Shown piece by piece: positions 8,288-17,269 of a stretch of 64,000 nucleotides of DNA. How positions within the stretch are numbered: position 1 is the first letter of the stretch; the number at the start of each line of letters is the position of its first letter. The stretch comes from Flavobacteriales bacterium UBA7690. GTDB lineage: Bacteria; Bacteroidota; Bacteroidia; Flavobacteriales_F; PHOS-HE28. The notes under the pieces are model-generated. The model was not told the origin of the DNA, made no database searches, and was given only the letters and a program-made list of their open reading frames with translations. The position numbers were made by a program, and so were the translations under genes. The stretch is taken from NCBI GenBank assembly GCA_002482775.1, contig DLGQ01000061.1, positions 370 through 64,369 on the forward strand. Reading direction: 5' to 3'.

Positions 8288-8962
8288 CTACATCTTGGCC
8301 CCGTAGGCCAGATCGCCGGCATCACCTAGTCCCGGCACGATGTACGCTTGCGCGGTCATCTCATCGTCAACCGCACCGATCCAGAAGCGTGTGCCCGCAG
8401 GCAGGTGCAGTTTCGCGTACTCCAATCCCTCCGCACTGGCGATCACCGCCGCCACGTGCAATGCCTTGGGCTTGCCCAAACGCAGCAGCGCTTTGTACAC
8501 CAACACCATGCTGCGGCCCGTGGCCAGCATGGGGTCGCACAGGATCACCACACGGCCTTCCAGCGAAGGACTACTGAGGTATTCCACTTCGATATCGAAC
8601 GCGTCCTCACCCTTGCGGTGTTTCCGGTACGCACTTACGAAAGCGCTGTCGGCACGGTCGAAATAGTTGAGCATGCCCTGGTGCAGTGGCAGGCCGGCAC
8701 GCAGGATGTTCGCGAGCACCGGTTGTTCGGCCATCAGTTCCGTGTGCGCCACGCCTAGCGGTGTGGTCACCTCAACCGGTACATAGTCCAGCGTGCGGCT
8801 CAATTCCAAGGCCATCACCTCGCCGATACGTTCCAAATTGCGGCGGAACCGCAAGGGATCCTTCTGCACGTTCACATCGCGCAGCTCTGCCACGAAGTGG
8901 TTCACCACGCTCCGCTGTTTCACCAGTTCCATCACCATGGCTTCGTCTATCGCTTGATCCAC
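8288..8962 (-). CDS. upp: Uracil phosphoribosyltransferase
   Basis: This 224-residue salvage enzyme makes UMP from uracil and PRPP. The PRPP-binding loop is visible as VILCDPMLATGRSM and the uracil-binding C-terminus as YIVPGLGDAGDLAYG. NILRAGLPLHQGM is another family motif. The length is a little above the usual 208-215 residues, so an internal start is possible. The start overlaps the upstream FemAB/GNAT-like gene by 16 nt, which ties a nucleotide-salvage enzyme to the polysaccharide operon; UMP feeds UDP-sugar synthesis. Confidence 0.92.
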   Translation of the reverse strand: MDQAIDEAMVMELVKQRSVVNHFVAELRDVNVQKDPLRFRRNLERIGEVMALELSRTLDYVPVEVTTPLGVAHTELMAEQPVLANILRAGLPLHQGMLNYFDRADSAFVSAYRKHRKGEDAFDIEVEYLSSPSLEGRVVILCDPMLATGRSMVLVYKALLRLGKPKALHVAAVIASAEGLEYAKLHLPAGTRFWIGAVDDEMTAQAYIVPGLGDAGDLAYGAKM

Positions 8963-9855
8963 CGCAGTGGGGCCGGAAGTCGGTTCCTGACCAGGTGTAA
9001 ATATACCGTGCTGCGTGCTCCGAAGCCCGCATTGAAACGCGCCACCGAGGCCGTGTTGGATCCCGCGAAGTCCAACAACACCCCAGAACCCGCGTGGTCG
9101 CTGATGTACCTATCCACCAAGTGGAACATGGCCTGCCGATCGGATCCCGCCTTGTCATTGGCCGATTTCAACAGGATGGAACGCCCTTCCCATTCCATGA
9201 TGCAGAGCGCAGCGATCAGCGTTCCGTTCTCCCTTACGCCGGAAAGGGCACATTGGCCGCGTTCCAATGCACCGGAGATCATGCGTTCCAATAAAAGCAT
9301 GCCGCCATCGGGGATATTGCCGAAGCGCTTGCCCGTGGTGCGTTCGAACAATGCCACGAATTCTGCGGAGGTGATGTCCGAGATGATCACCGGAGGATCA
9401 CCACCGCTCTTGCGTAGGTTGCGGCGGTGCCCTTGGGAATACCCGGCGTGCAAGGTGGTGGCATCAGCGTTGAGCAGTAGGTCCTGGTTGGTGCTGGAAG
9501 AAAGCTTATCGTCCCGCTCGGCGCGCACATGCATGGCAGCGTTGAGGTGGATATCCCAGTAGCGGAACCGCTCTGGAACGGTACTGAGGAAAGCATCGTC
9601 AAGACCGGTATTGCGCAGTGGACTGAACACGCCCTGCTGCTGCACCGCGAACGGCTGGTACAGATAATCGATGCCGAATTTCCGTCGCCAGATCAAGGGC
9701 ATGATGGAGCCATCTTCACCGATCAACGCCTCCCACTGCGGACAACACAGATCCAGCACCCAGCTCTGCGCATACCATAGACGATCCGAGCACTGCAACA
9801 AGAGCTTGTCCCATTGCCCCTTGTCGATATCGGTATGGCGCAAATGCCTGATCAT
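8947..9855 (-). CDS. FemAB/GNAT-like acyltransferase
   Basis: This 302-residue protein resembles the GNAT-fold FemAB-like proteins found in polysaccharide loci. An N-terminal WYAQSWVLDLCCP segment and PLIWRRKFGIDYLYQPF are followed by GYSQGHRRNLRK and a C-terminal GNAT-like half with LFERTTGKRFG and DFAGSNTASVARFNAGFGA. Members transfer an acyl or aminoacyl group to a sugar or peptide. The start at 9855 overlaps the upstream stop as ATGA. The donor and acceptor are unknown; the neighbouring carrier protein makes a thioester-linked aminoacyl donor conceivable. Confidence 0.65.
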   Translation of the reverse strand: MIRHLRHTDIDKGQWDKLLLQCSDRLWYAQSWVLDLCCPQWEALIGEDGSIMPLIWRRKFGIDYLYQPFAVQQQGVFSPLRNTGLDDAFLSTVPERFRYWDIHLNAAMHVRAERDDKLSSSTNQDLLLNADATTLHAGYSQGHRRNLRKSGGDPPVIISDITSAEFVALFERTTGKRFGNIPDGGMLLLERMISGALERGQCALSGVRENGTLIAALCIMEWEGRSILLKSANDKAGSDRQAMFHLVDRYISDHAGSGVLLDFAGSNTASVARFNAGFGARSTVYLHLVRNRLPAPLRWIKR

Positions 9856-11138
9856 GGTCGTGCGTGCTGCATCACCTGTTCGAACACATCGGGCCATGGG
9901 GCGAATTCGCGATGTCCGCTCAAATACCGATCGTGCCATACACTGATGAACTGACCGCTAACGGCACGGACCTTGTCGCTCATCGCGTTCATCGTCTTCA
10001 CCACGGCGTGCGGATCCATGCGTTGCTGTTCGATCAAGGCGCTATCCATCACAGCGAAGGGGTGGAGCATCAATTTCGTCTCCTGCTCGCGTTCAAGATC
10101 GTACCATGGGAATGGACGGCAAGTACCAACGCGGAATCCAGCGCGGTCCGTGAACCCCAGGGTGTGGTCTTCGACGTATCCGGCATCGACCAAATAGCGT
10201 AGTGTGCCCGGGAGTTGCCAACGCAGGAAATGCTGCCGAGAGAGCCGCACATCCTTGTTGATGGTCTGCTGCAAGATGGCACGCTCCTCTTCTTGCAAGG
10301 TTCCTTTGACAGAAGATCCGTACGAGGGATGGATACCGACATCGAACGCCTCTGCACATCGCCGGATGTGCGCCTGAGTGGCTGGATGGCTTGGATCCGC
10401 CGCATGATCGAACTCACCCTCGCCGCGTAGGAGGTAGAAGAGGATCGCGCGCCGGAACGTTCCCCGCTGTGCTGCCACGACCTCGATGGCCCTTTCGAAC
10501 GGATCAGGGATGTTCCCAGAACGCACGCGCCAACGCTCCGGAACAGCCGACCACTCGCCGTGCAGTAGATCCTTCACGGATGCACCTACCGCACGGGAAA
10601 AAGGGCGTCCGGCATAGCGGAGGATGTTGTCCATATCCACCGTAACACAATTGGAATACCGCAGTGCGCAATGGAGTTCGCCGGGCCATTCGTTCTCCAA
10701 CGCGATCCCGAGCTTGATCACCTGCTCATCGATCCATGGACGATCGGCCAAGCCATTCCGTACAGTGAACAACGCAGCGGAAGGCACTCGGCCGTGGGCA
10801 TCGCGCACTGTGCAACGGATCTCATCAGTGAGGCTGAGCAGGTAGAAGACCCCCGCGAACAGATCCGCTTCACCGTTCACCAAGAACATCCTGCGCGTAT
10901 CACCGTCAACGATCACTTCTGGATCCTGCTCGGGCAGCTCGTCGATCATCCCGCTGAACGGTATGTTGAACGCTCCTTCGAAACGCTCCTTGCCATAGCT
11001 CAATCGCGGACCGTTCGCGCTGCGGAACTCTGCAGCACCATGGGCATAGTGGACAGCAAGGCCCAACATGCGTTCCAGCACATGACGGACCACGAAAAGG
11101 GTTCGTGCGGAAGGCTGTTCAAGATGGACCACCAGCAT
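9852..11138 (-). CDS. Polysaccharide deacetylase family protein (DUF7033-type N-terminus)
   Basis: This 428-residue protein has an N-terminal region typical of Bacteroidota deacetylases, followed by a NodB-like region. The metal-binding start VDMDNI (around residue 190) corresponds to the TVDVDN form. IHPSYGSS supplies the metal-binding His. The C-terminal motif LGFTDRAGFRVGTCRPFPWYDL also fits the family. It probably removes N-acetyl groups from a sugar in the polysaccharide made by this locus. No signal peptide is apparent. It lies 3 nt after the AAC(3)-like gene. Confidence 0.75.
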   Translation of the reverse strand: MLVVHLEQPSARTLFVVRHVLERMLGLAVHYAHGAAEFRSANGPRLSYGKERFEGAFNIPFSGMIDELPEQDPEVIVDGDTRRMFLVNGEADLFAGVFYLLSLTDEIRCTVRDAHGRVPSAALFTVRNGLADRPWIDEQVIKLGIALENEWPGELHCALRYSNCVTVDMDNILRYAGRPFSRAVGASVKDLLHGEWSAVPERWRVRSGNIPDPFERAIEVVAAQRGTFRRAILFYLLRGEGEFDHAADPSHPATQAHIRRCAEAFDVGIHPSYGSSVKGTLQEEERAILQQTINKDVRLSRQHFLRWQLPGTLRYLVDAGYVEDHTLGFTDRAGFRVGTCRPFPWYDLEREQETKLMLHPFAVMDSALIEQQRMDPHAVVKTMNAMSDKVRAVSGQFISVWHDRYLSGHREFAPWPDVFEQVMQHARP

Positions 11139-11141
11139 GGC

Positions 11142-11969
11142 TCAACGGATACCCTGTGGGCGGCCCATGACGGTGAATAGCGCCGCTCGTGCCACATCCT
11201 TCAACCACCACGAACACCGGAAAAGATGCACGCTTCCAGCGCTGTCCTTCCGCAAGTCCTCCGCGATCACCGGATAGGCTGCAACAAGGTCGATCACCCT
11301 CCACTGTATACCCTCCACCGCCCCTCTCCGGAGGGCTCCCGAGCGTTCCAAAAGCCCTTCCATGGAACTGAGGTTCATCCGATGGCCAGCCTTCTTGGCT
11401 TGGATATCGAATGAACGTTGCATGGTGCTTCCATCCAGATCGGTGTATTGGAACGACATGGTACGCTTGAACCGATAAGGTACTCGTTCGCGCTCTTCCA
11501 CGAAATGTGAGAAGGTCAATGCACGGTTGACCTCAAGATCCAAGGTGACGAGCAAACCGCCATGTTCATGGGCGTACGAAAAGGGTGATCCCGGACCGAA
11601 GCTGCCTCGTTCTTGCACCGTCATGAGGTGCTCGCGCCCTTGACCAGCAACGGCGAAGGAATGCAATGGATGCCCGGTGCGCCCGAACGCCGGATGCTCC
11701 AGCGCCGCCTTGCCTAATGAGCCGCTGATTGTGTGCGAGCCCCGTCGGTCGAACGACGCACCATCCACAAGGTCGAATGTATAGGTCGGTATCAGCAAGG
11801 TTCCCGTAGGACCAAGATGAAGCCGGAACGCATCGATCAATGCATGTGGGTGGAACCTTTCCTTGGAACGAATGGACCGCCATGCGATCCGGGTGACATC
11901 GGCCATGAACATGACCGTAGCTCCCGTTGGGATACCCATGGCTGATGGCCAAGCCGCAAGTCCGGACAT
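11142..11969 (-). CDS. AAC(3)-family N-acetyltransferase
   Basis: This 275-residue protein of the aminoglycoside-3-N-acetyltransferase fold shows ALIDAFRLHLGPTGTLLIPTYTF near residue 45-65, SLGKAALEHPAFGRTGHPLHSFAV with the HP-HS core, and a terminal region rich in basic residues. In polysaccharide clusters such proteins N-acylate amino sugars rather than drugs, and that is the likely role here. A longer frame exists, but the ATG at 11969 shares a TGATG overlap with the upstream stop and directly precedes the family start. Confidence 0.75.
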   Translation of the reverse strand: MSGLAAWPSAMGIPTGATVMFMADVTRIAWRSIRSKERFHPHALIDAFRLHLGPTGTLLIPTYTFDLVDGASFDRRGSHTISGSLGKAALEHPAFGRTGHPLHSFAVAGQGREHLMTVQERGSFGPGSPFSYAHEHGGLLVTLDLEVNRALTFSHFVEERERVPYRFKRTMSFQYTDLDGSTMQRSFDIQAKKAGHRMNLSSMEGLLERSGALRRGAVEGIQWRVIDLVAAYPVIAEDLRKDSAGSVHLFRCSWWLKDVARAALFTVMGRPQGIR

Positions 11970-12442
11970 CAGCTGCGCATGAGTTGATGGATGCGCACCT
12001 CGAATCCTTGGCTTCTCCAAAATTCCAAGGCAGCGCCATTGCCGGCCACCACGCTCAATTCCACCCGCGACACGTGCCGCGAGGCGAACCAATCATTCAA
12101 AGGAAGGAGCATCGCCCGCGCGATACCACTTCTGCGGTGGGCGGGAAGTACATAGACGTGGGTGATGGTCCCCATCGGACCACCGGCGAGGTGTGTATCC
12201 GGCAACCACAAAGCGCCATGGGCGAATCCAACGATAACGCCATCCACCTCGGCCAGAACAAGACGGCCGAAGCGTTCCAAACCGGCGCCAATGCGCTTCA
12301 GCCAACGCTCTCCTCCTTCAGCAGCCAACACCGCCGGCGAACCGGCTAGAGCCTCCTCTGCATACAAGGCCTCGAACAATGCGACAACGGAAATGGCACG
12401 CGGATCCTCATTGCTGACGATCAGATGGATCCGGTGCTCCAT
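11969..12442 (-). CDS. GNAT family N-acetyltransferase
   Basis: This 157-residue GNAT protein has the central motif ITHVYVLPAHRRSGIARAML, whose R-x-x-G-x-A loop binds the acetyl-CoA pyrophosphate. It is followed by RVELSVVAGNGAALEFWRSQGF, the motif B region. The substrate is unknown. Context (4 nt after the carrier-protein gene, 1-nt overlap with the AAC(3)-like gene) suggests acylation of a sugar amine or of the activated amino acid. Confidence 0.85.
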   Translation of the reverse strand: MEHRIHLIVSNEDPRAISVVALFEALYAEEALAGSPAVLAAEGGERWLKRIGAGLERFGRLVLAEVDGVIVGFAHGALWLPDTHLAGGPMGTITHVYVLPAHRRSGIARAMLLPLNDWFASRHVSRVELSVVAGNGAALEFWRSQGFEVRIHQLMRS

Positions 12443-12445
12443 GGT

Positions 12446-12694
12446 TCAACGGAACAGTCGAAGAAGCGAGGACACGGTGGTGGCGTTCTCCTGCACGAGT
12501 GCTGCCTCCAGATCCACCTGCTTCCCGGTAACATCCTCCAAAGCGGCTACCAGATCAATGAATCCAAGGGAGTCCAACAAACCAGTACGAACAAGATCAA
12601 GCTCGTCGTCCACCTCGGAAGCCTTCATCCCTAAACGGGAAAGGCGGGTGGTCAGCTGAGCATGGATCTCTGCCTTCAGTTCATCCTGCGTCAT
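12446..12694 (-). CDS. Acyl/peptidyl carrier protein
   Basis: This 82-residue carrier protein has the phosphopantetheine site LLDSLGFIDLV, with Ser42 as the attachment residue, between predicted helices. It is acidic at DDELD. A longer frame starts at 12736, but the ATG at 12694 gives a normal length. It overlaps the adenylation-enzyme gene by 14 nt, so the pair probably forms a loading system in which the ligase charges this carrier with an amino or carboxylic acid. Confidence 0.88.
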   Translation of the reverse strand: MTQDELKAEIHAQLTTRLSRLGMKASEVDDELDLVRTGLLDSLGFIDLVAALEDVTGKQVDLEAALVQENATTVSSLLRLFR

Positions 12695-14174
12695 GTTGCG
12701 CCATTTGAATGAGTTTGACACGGTCCCATTTGCCATTGGTGTTCCGCGGAATTTCAGGTAACGAGATGATGCGCTCGGGGAGATACACGACAGGTAGCTT
12801 CGTGCGCAATTGGTCCATCAGCCAACGCACATCCGCGGCTACATCGATGAAGGTGACCAGCTGGGTCGCTCCGTTCATGAGCACAGGAACAGAAACAGCG
12901 TTCCCGCCATCCAACAAGGGCTGCATCGCTTCGTCCACCTCTCCCGGCTCGATGCGCTGGCCGAACCGTTTCACCTGGTGATCGATGCGACCTACGAAAT
13001 GCAGGATACCATCAGCGTCCTCGCGCACATGATCACCAGTGCGATACCACAACCCTTCTTGCCCCGGTAACTCAACGAACGCCTTTTGCGTGGCTTCCGG
13101 TGCGTTGATGTATCCCTTGGTGACCTGTGGACCGCTCAATAGTAGTTCGCCTTCGCCCGGTGGGGCACCTTCGAAGGGGGCGACCAACGTTCTATCGGAA
13201 CCGATGGACCTTCCGATCGGAACAACTCCTTGCACGGTCGCCATATCCGGTAGGATCTCGAAACTCGTGATCGCGATGGTGGCTTCCGTTGGGCCGTAGA
13301 GGTTGATGATACGCGATGCAGGTGCAGCGATCCTCCAGTCCTGGGCCAACTGCCAGGGCAAGGCTTCGCCACAGAAGAAACTATAACGTATTGATGGTAA
13401 AGCGCCGACCGTGAGGGCCCGGGCGCGGCGCATAACCCCTGCCAACGAAGGGGCACTGAACCACACCGTGATCCCCATGGAACGGGCCCATGCCGCGGCC
13501 CTCAGCCAACCGCTCTCCGGACGAACGCACAAGGTGGCCCCGCTCGCCCAGCACACGAAGAGGTCATGGAAACTAAGGTCGAACGGCAAGGCGAAATGTT
13601 GAGAGAACCGATCCGATGCCGAGAATTGGTACCGCGCGAGAAGATGGCCCAGGTAAGCGGAGAGGTTGGCACGAGAAACACCTACCCCTTTAGGCCCACC
13701 AGTACTTCCAGAAGTGAAGAGCACGTAAGCTTCTTGATCATTGCTCACCGGGACAGGCAGAGCTCCAGACATGCCATTGCTCTCACTCTTCGGGGCGATC
13801 CATTCCACATGGGGCCTTTCGACACGCAAGGCCGCTTCCGAACCGCTGGGAGAAATGAGCCCGAGCCGTGCACCGCACCGATCCAGCATGCTGGTCCAGC
13901 GATCCAACGGACCTTCGGGCAATAACGGAACACAACTGGCGCCGGCCTTCATGATACCGAGCACGGCCTCGAAGACCCAACTGGTCGTCCTGTCCGCGAT
14001 GAGGACCACGCGCTGCCCTACCGCTCCCGCGCGAACGAGTTCCGCCGCGATGGCATCGGAGCGGCGATCGAGATCTGCGTAGCTCAGTTGTTCTTCTCCT
14101 ACGACCAGCGCGATATTCTCAGGCCAGCGGTCAACAGCTTGTCGGAAGAGTGCGATCGGATCGGTCGAGGACAT
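12681..14174 (-). CDS. Stand-alone adenylation enzyme (NRPS-like AMP-dependent ligase)
   Basis: This 497-residue adenylate-forming enzyme has the core motifs: A3 P-loop TSGSTGGPKG (154-163), A5 NLYGPTEA, A7 YRTGD, A8 GRIDHQVKRFGQRIEPGEVD, and A10 NTNGK with the catalytic Lys482. It lacks condensation and carrier domains; the carrier is the separate downstream gene. It activates a carboxylic or amino acid as an AMP ester and loads it on the carrier. The start at 14174 is used because the family core begins there. The cognate acid cannot be read reliably from the pocket. D-alanine ligase (DltA-like) activity is an alternative. Confidence 0.82.
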   Translation of the reverse strand: MSSTDPIALFRQAVDRWPENIALVVGEEQLSYADLDRRSDAIAAELVRAGAVGQRVVLIADRTTSWVFEAVLGIMKAGASCVPLLPEGPLDRWTSMLDRCGARLGLISPSGSEAALRVERPHVEWIAPKSESNGMSGALPVPVSNDQEAYVLFTSGSTGGPKGVGVSRANLSAYLGHLLARYQFSASDRFSQHFALPFDLSFHDLFVCWASGATLCVRPESGWLRAAAWARSMGITVWFSAPSLAGVMRRARALTVGALPSIRYSFFCGEALPWQLAQDWRIAAPASRIINLYGPTEATIAITSFEILPDMATVQGVVPIGRSIGSDRTLVAPFEGAPPGEGELLLSGPQVTKGYINAPEATQKAFVELPGQEGLWYRTGDHVREDADGILHFVGRIDHQVKRFGQRIEPGEVDEAMQPLLDGGNAVSVPVLMNGATQLVTFIDVAADVRWLMDQLRTKLPVVYLPERIISLPEIPRNTNGKWDRVKLIQMAQHDAG

Positions 14175-14184
14175 CAATAGGCGC

Positions 14185-15345
14185 TCAGGGAGCAATACGC
14201 TTCTGGCAAAGTAACGCATCAACGAAATACTTCGTGCCCCAATTGGGAAAGGCGAACTTCTCGTATCGTCCCCACAGCGGGAATGAACCCGGCATGGCAC
14301 CCTTCACCATGGCGGGCCCTACCGAGGAGCGTGCTTGGATCGCCGCCAGCATGGAGAGCATCCGATCGCGTGCCTCCCGCATGAGCGTGTCGTGATCCAA
14401 CCGTGACCAAACGATGGCCAATTGGGCGCAGCCGGTCATGATGGCGTGTTCGCTTCCGTTCCAATTTTCGTCATAACGCCCATTCAACCTGCCATGTGCA
14501 TGGAAGAGTTCGGCAAGCTTGCGTGCGGCTGGCAATGCGGCCTCCCGATAGCGGTCATCACCGGTGAGCGCACTGCATTCGATGAGACCGTCCAAGGTGT
14601 ACGCTATGGTGTGTGTGATGGGCCGATCGTTGTGGCGGATGGTGTTGTCGGCATTCATGAACCAGCCTGTCTCCTTGCGCTGAGCAAGCACCCAACCCAG
14701 GTTACGCAGCGCTGCTTGCTTCAATGCTTGATCACCGATCGCGATCGCTAACTGCATCAAGGGTGCATCCACGTACGTGTCGTACACACGTGCCACGCCC
14801 AAGAAGTTGGACCTCCGCCAAGCACCGTCGGCATCCTGCACCGAGACTATCCATCGGCCTGCACGCGCGGCACTTTCCAAGTAACGCTGCTCGGAGGTGT
14901 GCGCATGCATGGCCAACATCCCACGGATCACCTGGGCGGTGTTGAACACGATGCTCGGCCGCTCTTCGCCCACACGCCCACCTTGCCAACCCCCATCAGG
15001 CCGTTGGATGGACAGCAGCCAATCCGTAGCGCGCGTGGCGGCTTGTGCGGGTTCTTCCCAGTTCAAATGAACCGCTGCTGCTAACAAAGAGGGGATCGCA
15101 TATCCCGTGGTCTCCGGATACGAGGCACCCCAACCCTGGATCAGGTGATAACTGCCTAGACCGGCGTCCGTCCCTTGCTGTTGGGCGCGTAACAGGTACC
15201 CCACCGCGCTGCGAAGTGCTTGATCACCATCGTACACAACAGCGGTGGATGGCTTGCCGAGGTGGGCTCGCATCAACGCGCGCAAGCGTGCATCCACCAA
15301 GCCGGTGGCGAAGGACCTCCCGTAATCGATCGCTGAACGGATCAC
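14185..15345 (-). CDS. Alpha/alpha-barrel protein with prenyltransferase/squalene-oxidase-like repeats
   Basis: This 386-residue protein has repeated helical hairpins with QW-like elements such as SIQRPDGGWQGG and SVQDADGAWRR. Further repeats are GWGASYPETTGYAIPSLL, NTAQVIRGMLAMH and AYTLDGLIECSAL. The fold is probably an alpha/alpha barrel seen in terpene cyclases, glycoside hydrolases and sugar epimerases. No catalytic DxDD motif for a cyclase is present. Within the polysaccharide operon it more likely acts on a glycan or lipid-linked sugar. The ATG overlaps the wecB stop by 4 nt. Confidence 0.65.
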   Translation of the reverse strand: MIRSAIDYGRSFATGLVDARLRALMRAHLGKPSTAVVYDGDQALRSAVGYLLRAQQQGTDAGLGSYHLIQGWGASYPETTGYAIPSLLAAAVHLNWEEPAQAATRATDWLLSIQRPDGGWQGGRVGEERPSIVFNTAQVIRGMLAMHAHTSEQRYLESAARAGRWIVSVQDADGAWRRSNFLGVARVYDTYVDAPLMQLAIAIGDQALKQAALRNLGWVLAQRKETGWFMNADNTIRHNDRPITHTIAYTLDGLIECSALTGDDRYREAALPAARKLAELFHAHGRLNGRYDENWNGSEHAIMTGCAQLAIVWSRLDHDTLMREARDRMLSMLAAIQARSSVGPAMVKGAMPGSFPLWGRYEKFAFPNWGTKYFVDALLCQKRIAP

Positions 15346-16496
15346 GTGGTACGCAGGAGTTGATCACAGATATGCTCTGCTGCACGGCCATCGCCGAAGA
15401 GTGCCGGATACGAGGTGGTGGTGGCATTCAATGCGCGTGATGCTTCACGGAGGATGCGCTCCTGATCCACATCCACCAGCACCGAATGACCGTGATCCAC
15501 GAGTTCTGTCCATTCGGTCTCTGCGCGCAGGATCAACGTGGGGCGGCCCAGGAAGTAGGCTTCCTTCTGCACTCCACCACTGTCCGTGATCACCAGTTGG
15601 GCCTGCGACATCAAGGAAAGCATATCCAAATACCCCACCGGCGGAAGTAGTTCCAAGTGCTGGCCCGATGACAAGGCTTCCTGTAGCGCAGGGTCCAAAA
15701 GTTCATCCATCCTTTTTCGTGTACGCGGATGCAGTGGAAGGATGATCGGCAAAGACGTGCTGATGTTCACTTCGATCAACGCCTCGATGATCGCGTTCAA
15801 CCGCGCCGGGTCATCCGTGTTGTGCTCGCGGTGTACCGTAGCAAGGATGTACGGAGTGCCTTCCATACCCAACTCGCGCAGCACCGTTGAACGCTCTTTC
15901 GCTAGAGAAGTGAAGTGAAGTGTGTTGTCGTACATCACATCACCACAGTTCAACACATGGGGTGCATCAAGTGATGCTCTTCCCGTGTTGTTACTGGCGT
16001 AACCTTCGCGTTCGAGGTTCTTCAAAGCCGTATCCGTAGGACAGAACAGCCAGGTGGCACACTGGTCGGCCATGATGCGGTTAACCTCCTCCGGCATGCG
16101 CTTGTTGAAGGAACGAAGCCCGGCTTCCACATGGGCCAGTGGCATGTTGCACCGCATCGCTGCCAAGGCTCCAGCGAGCGTACTGTTCGTGTCGCCGTAA
16201 ACCAGCAGCATATCGTGCCTGCGCTCCAACAGGACCGATTCTATTCCTTCCAGCATGTGCGCGAGCGTAGCTGCGGGATGGTCCCCTGCCGCATTCAAAT
16301 TCACCTCCGCTGCGGGCAGGCCCAGCTCGGAGAAGAACACATCGCTCATGTCCGCATCGTAGTGCTGGCCGGTGTGAAGTATGGTCTCGGTGATCCTTCC
16401 TGCGAAGGAGCCGCGTATGGCGCGATCCAACGCAGCTGCCTTGATGAATTGCGGACGTGCGCCAACCACCGTGAGGATCCGGAGCGGTGTGGCCAT
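15342..16496 (-). CDS. wecB: UDP-N-acetylglucosamine 2-epimerase, non-hydrolysing
   Basis: This 384-residue GT-B-fold enzyme interconverts UDP-GlcNAc and UDP-ManNAc, a precursor of surface polysaccharides. Clear motifs are VVGARPQFIKAAAL, ILHTGQHYDADMS, YGDTNSTLAGALAA, HVEAGLRSF, TVHREHNTD and ITDSGGVQKEAYFLG. Length is normal. It lies 2 nt after radC and overlaps the next gene by 4 nt. UDP-ManNAc would be a natural substrate for the WecG/TagA-type transferase at 18934-19767. Confidence 0.95.
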   Translation of the reverse strand: MATPLRILTVVGARPQFIKAAALDRAIRGSFAGRITETILHTGQHYDADMSDVFFSELGLPAAEVNLNAAGDHPAATLAHMLEGIESVLLERRHDMLLVYGDTNSTLAGALAAMRCNMPLAHVEAGLRSFNKRMPEEVNRIMADQCATWLFCPTDTALKNLEREGYASNNTGRASLDAPHVLNCGDVMYDNTLHFTSLAKERSTVLRELGMEGTPYILATVHREHNTDDPARLNAIIEALIEVNISTSLPIILPLHPRTRKRMDELLDPALQEALSSGQHLELLPPVGYLDMLSLMSQAQLVITDSGGVQKEAYFLGRPTLILRAETEWTELVDHGHSVLVDVDQERILREASRALNATTTSYPALFGDGRAAEHICDQLLRTT

Positions 16497-16498
16497 GC

Positions 16499-17203
16499 TC
16501 AGTTCAACTGGCCATTATCGGCGAAGCTGTAGTAGCCGCCAGTGGTGATGATCAAATGGTCCTGCACGGCGATGTCGAGGAAGCGGCCGCCCTCCACCAG
16601 TTTCCGGGTGAGGGAAATATCCTCTGCGCTGGGTCGCAACTGCCCGCTCGGGTGGTTGTGGCACAGGATCACCGAACTGGCGCGGCGGTCCAATGCTTCG
16701 CGGAAGATCAATTTGGGATCGGCCACGGTGCCATGCATACCACCTTGGCTCACTTTGATGCGCTCCAACAACCGATTGCCGCGGTCCAAGAGTAGCAGCC
16801 AGAATTCTTCGTGCGCCAGATCGGCCACCACGGGTTGAAGGAGCTCAAAGGCAGCACGGCTGGTCGCGATCAACGGTCGTTCCGCCACACTGAGGTCGCG
16901 GCGGCGCTGCCCGAGTTCCAAAGCAGCCACGATGCTCATGGCCTTGGCCTCGCCGACGCCATTCACCTTCATCAGATCCGTGGTGCCCAGGGCGGCCAGT
17001 TTGTGAAGGTCGTTACCGGCCTTGTTCAGGATGATGCGGGCCAGATCGAGGGCACTTTCCGTAGGCGTTCCGCTGCGGATGAGGATTGCCACCAGTTCCA
17101 CATCGGTCATGGCCTTGGGCCCGCGCGCCAACATGCGCTCCCGAGGGCGATCCTCTTTGGACCACTCCGGTATGCTGAGTTTGCCTTTGACGGTGGGTTC
17201 CAT
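16499..17203 (-). CDS. radC: RadC-family JAB/MPN domain protein
   Basis: This 234-residue protein has the RadC layout: an N-terminal HhH-like part (GTTDLMKVNGVGEAKA) and a C-terminal MPN domain with the JAMM zinc motif HNHPSG followed by SAED. The real cellular role is uncertain; links to DNA repair have been questioned. The upstream extension to 17248 would translate the rpsT terminator, so the ATG at 17203 is preferred. It is the first gene of the tightly packed 17203-7134 run. Confidence 0.9.
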   Translation of the reverse strand: MEPTVKGKLSIPEWSKEDRPRERMLARGPKAMTDVELVAILIRSGTPTESALDLARIILNKAGNDLHKLAALGTTDLMKVNGVGEAKAMSIVAALELGQRRRDLSVAERPLIATSRAAFELLQPVVADLAHEEFWLLLLDRGNRLLERIKVSQGGMHGTVADPKLIFREALDRRASSVILCHNHPSGQLRPSAEDISLTRKLVEGGRFLDIAVQDHLIITTGGYYSFADNGQLN

Positions 17204-17210
17204 GCGATCC

Positions 17211-17243
17211 AAAAAGGAACAGGTCCCCATTGCGGAGGACCTG
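17211..17243 (-). terminator. Terminator of rpsT
   Basis: On the minus strand CAGGTCC pairs with GGACCTG over a 10-nt loop, followed by TTCCTTTTT. It lies 26 nt after the rpsT stop and ends only 8 nt before the radC start, so radC depends on readthrough or an unseen promoter. Confidence 0.7.
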
Positions 17244-17269
17244 CCCAAGATAACGAACCGGTGTCGTGC

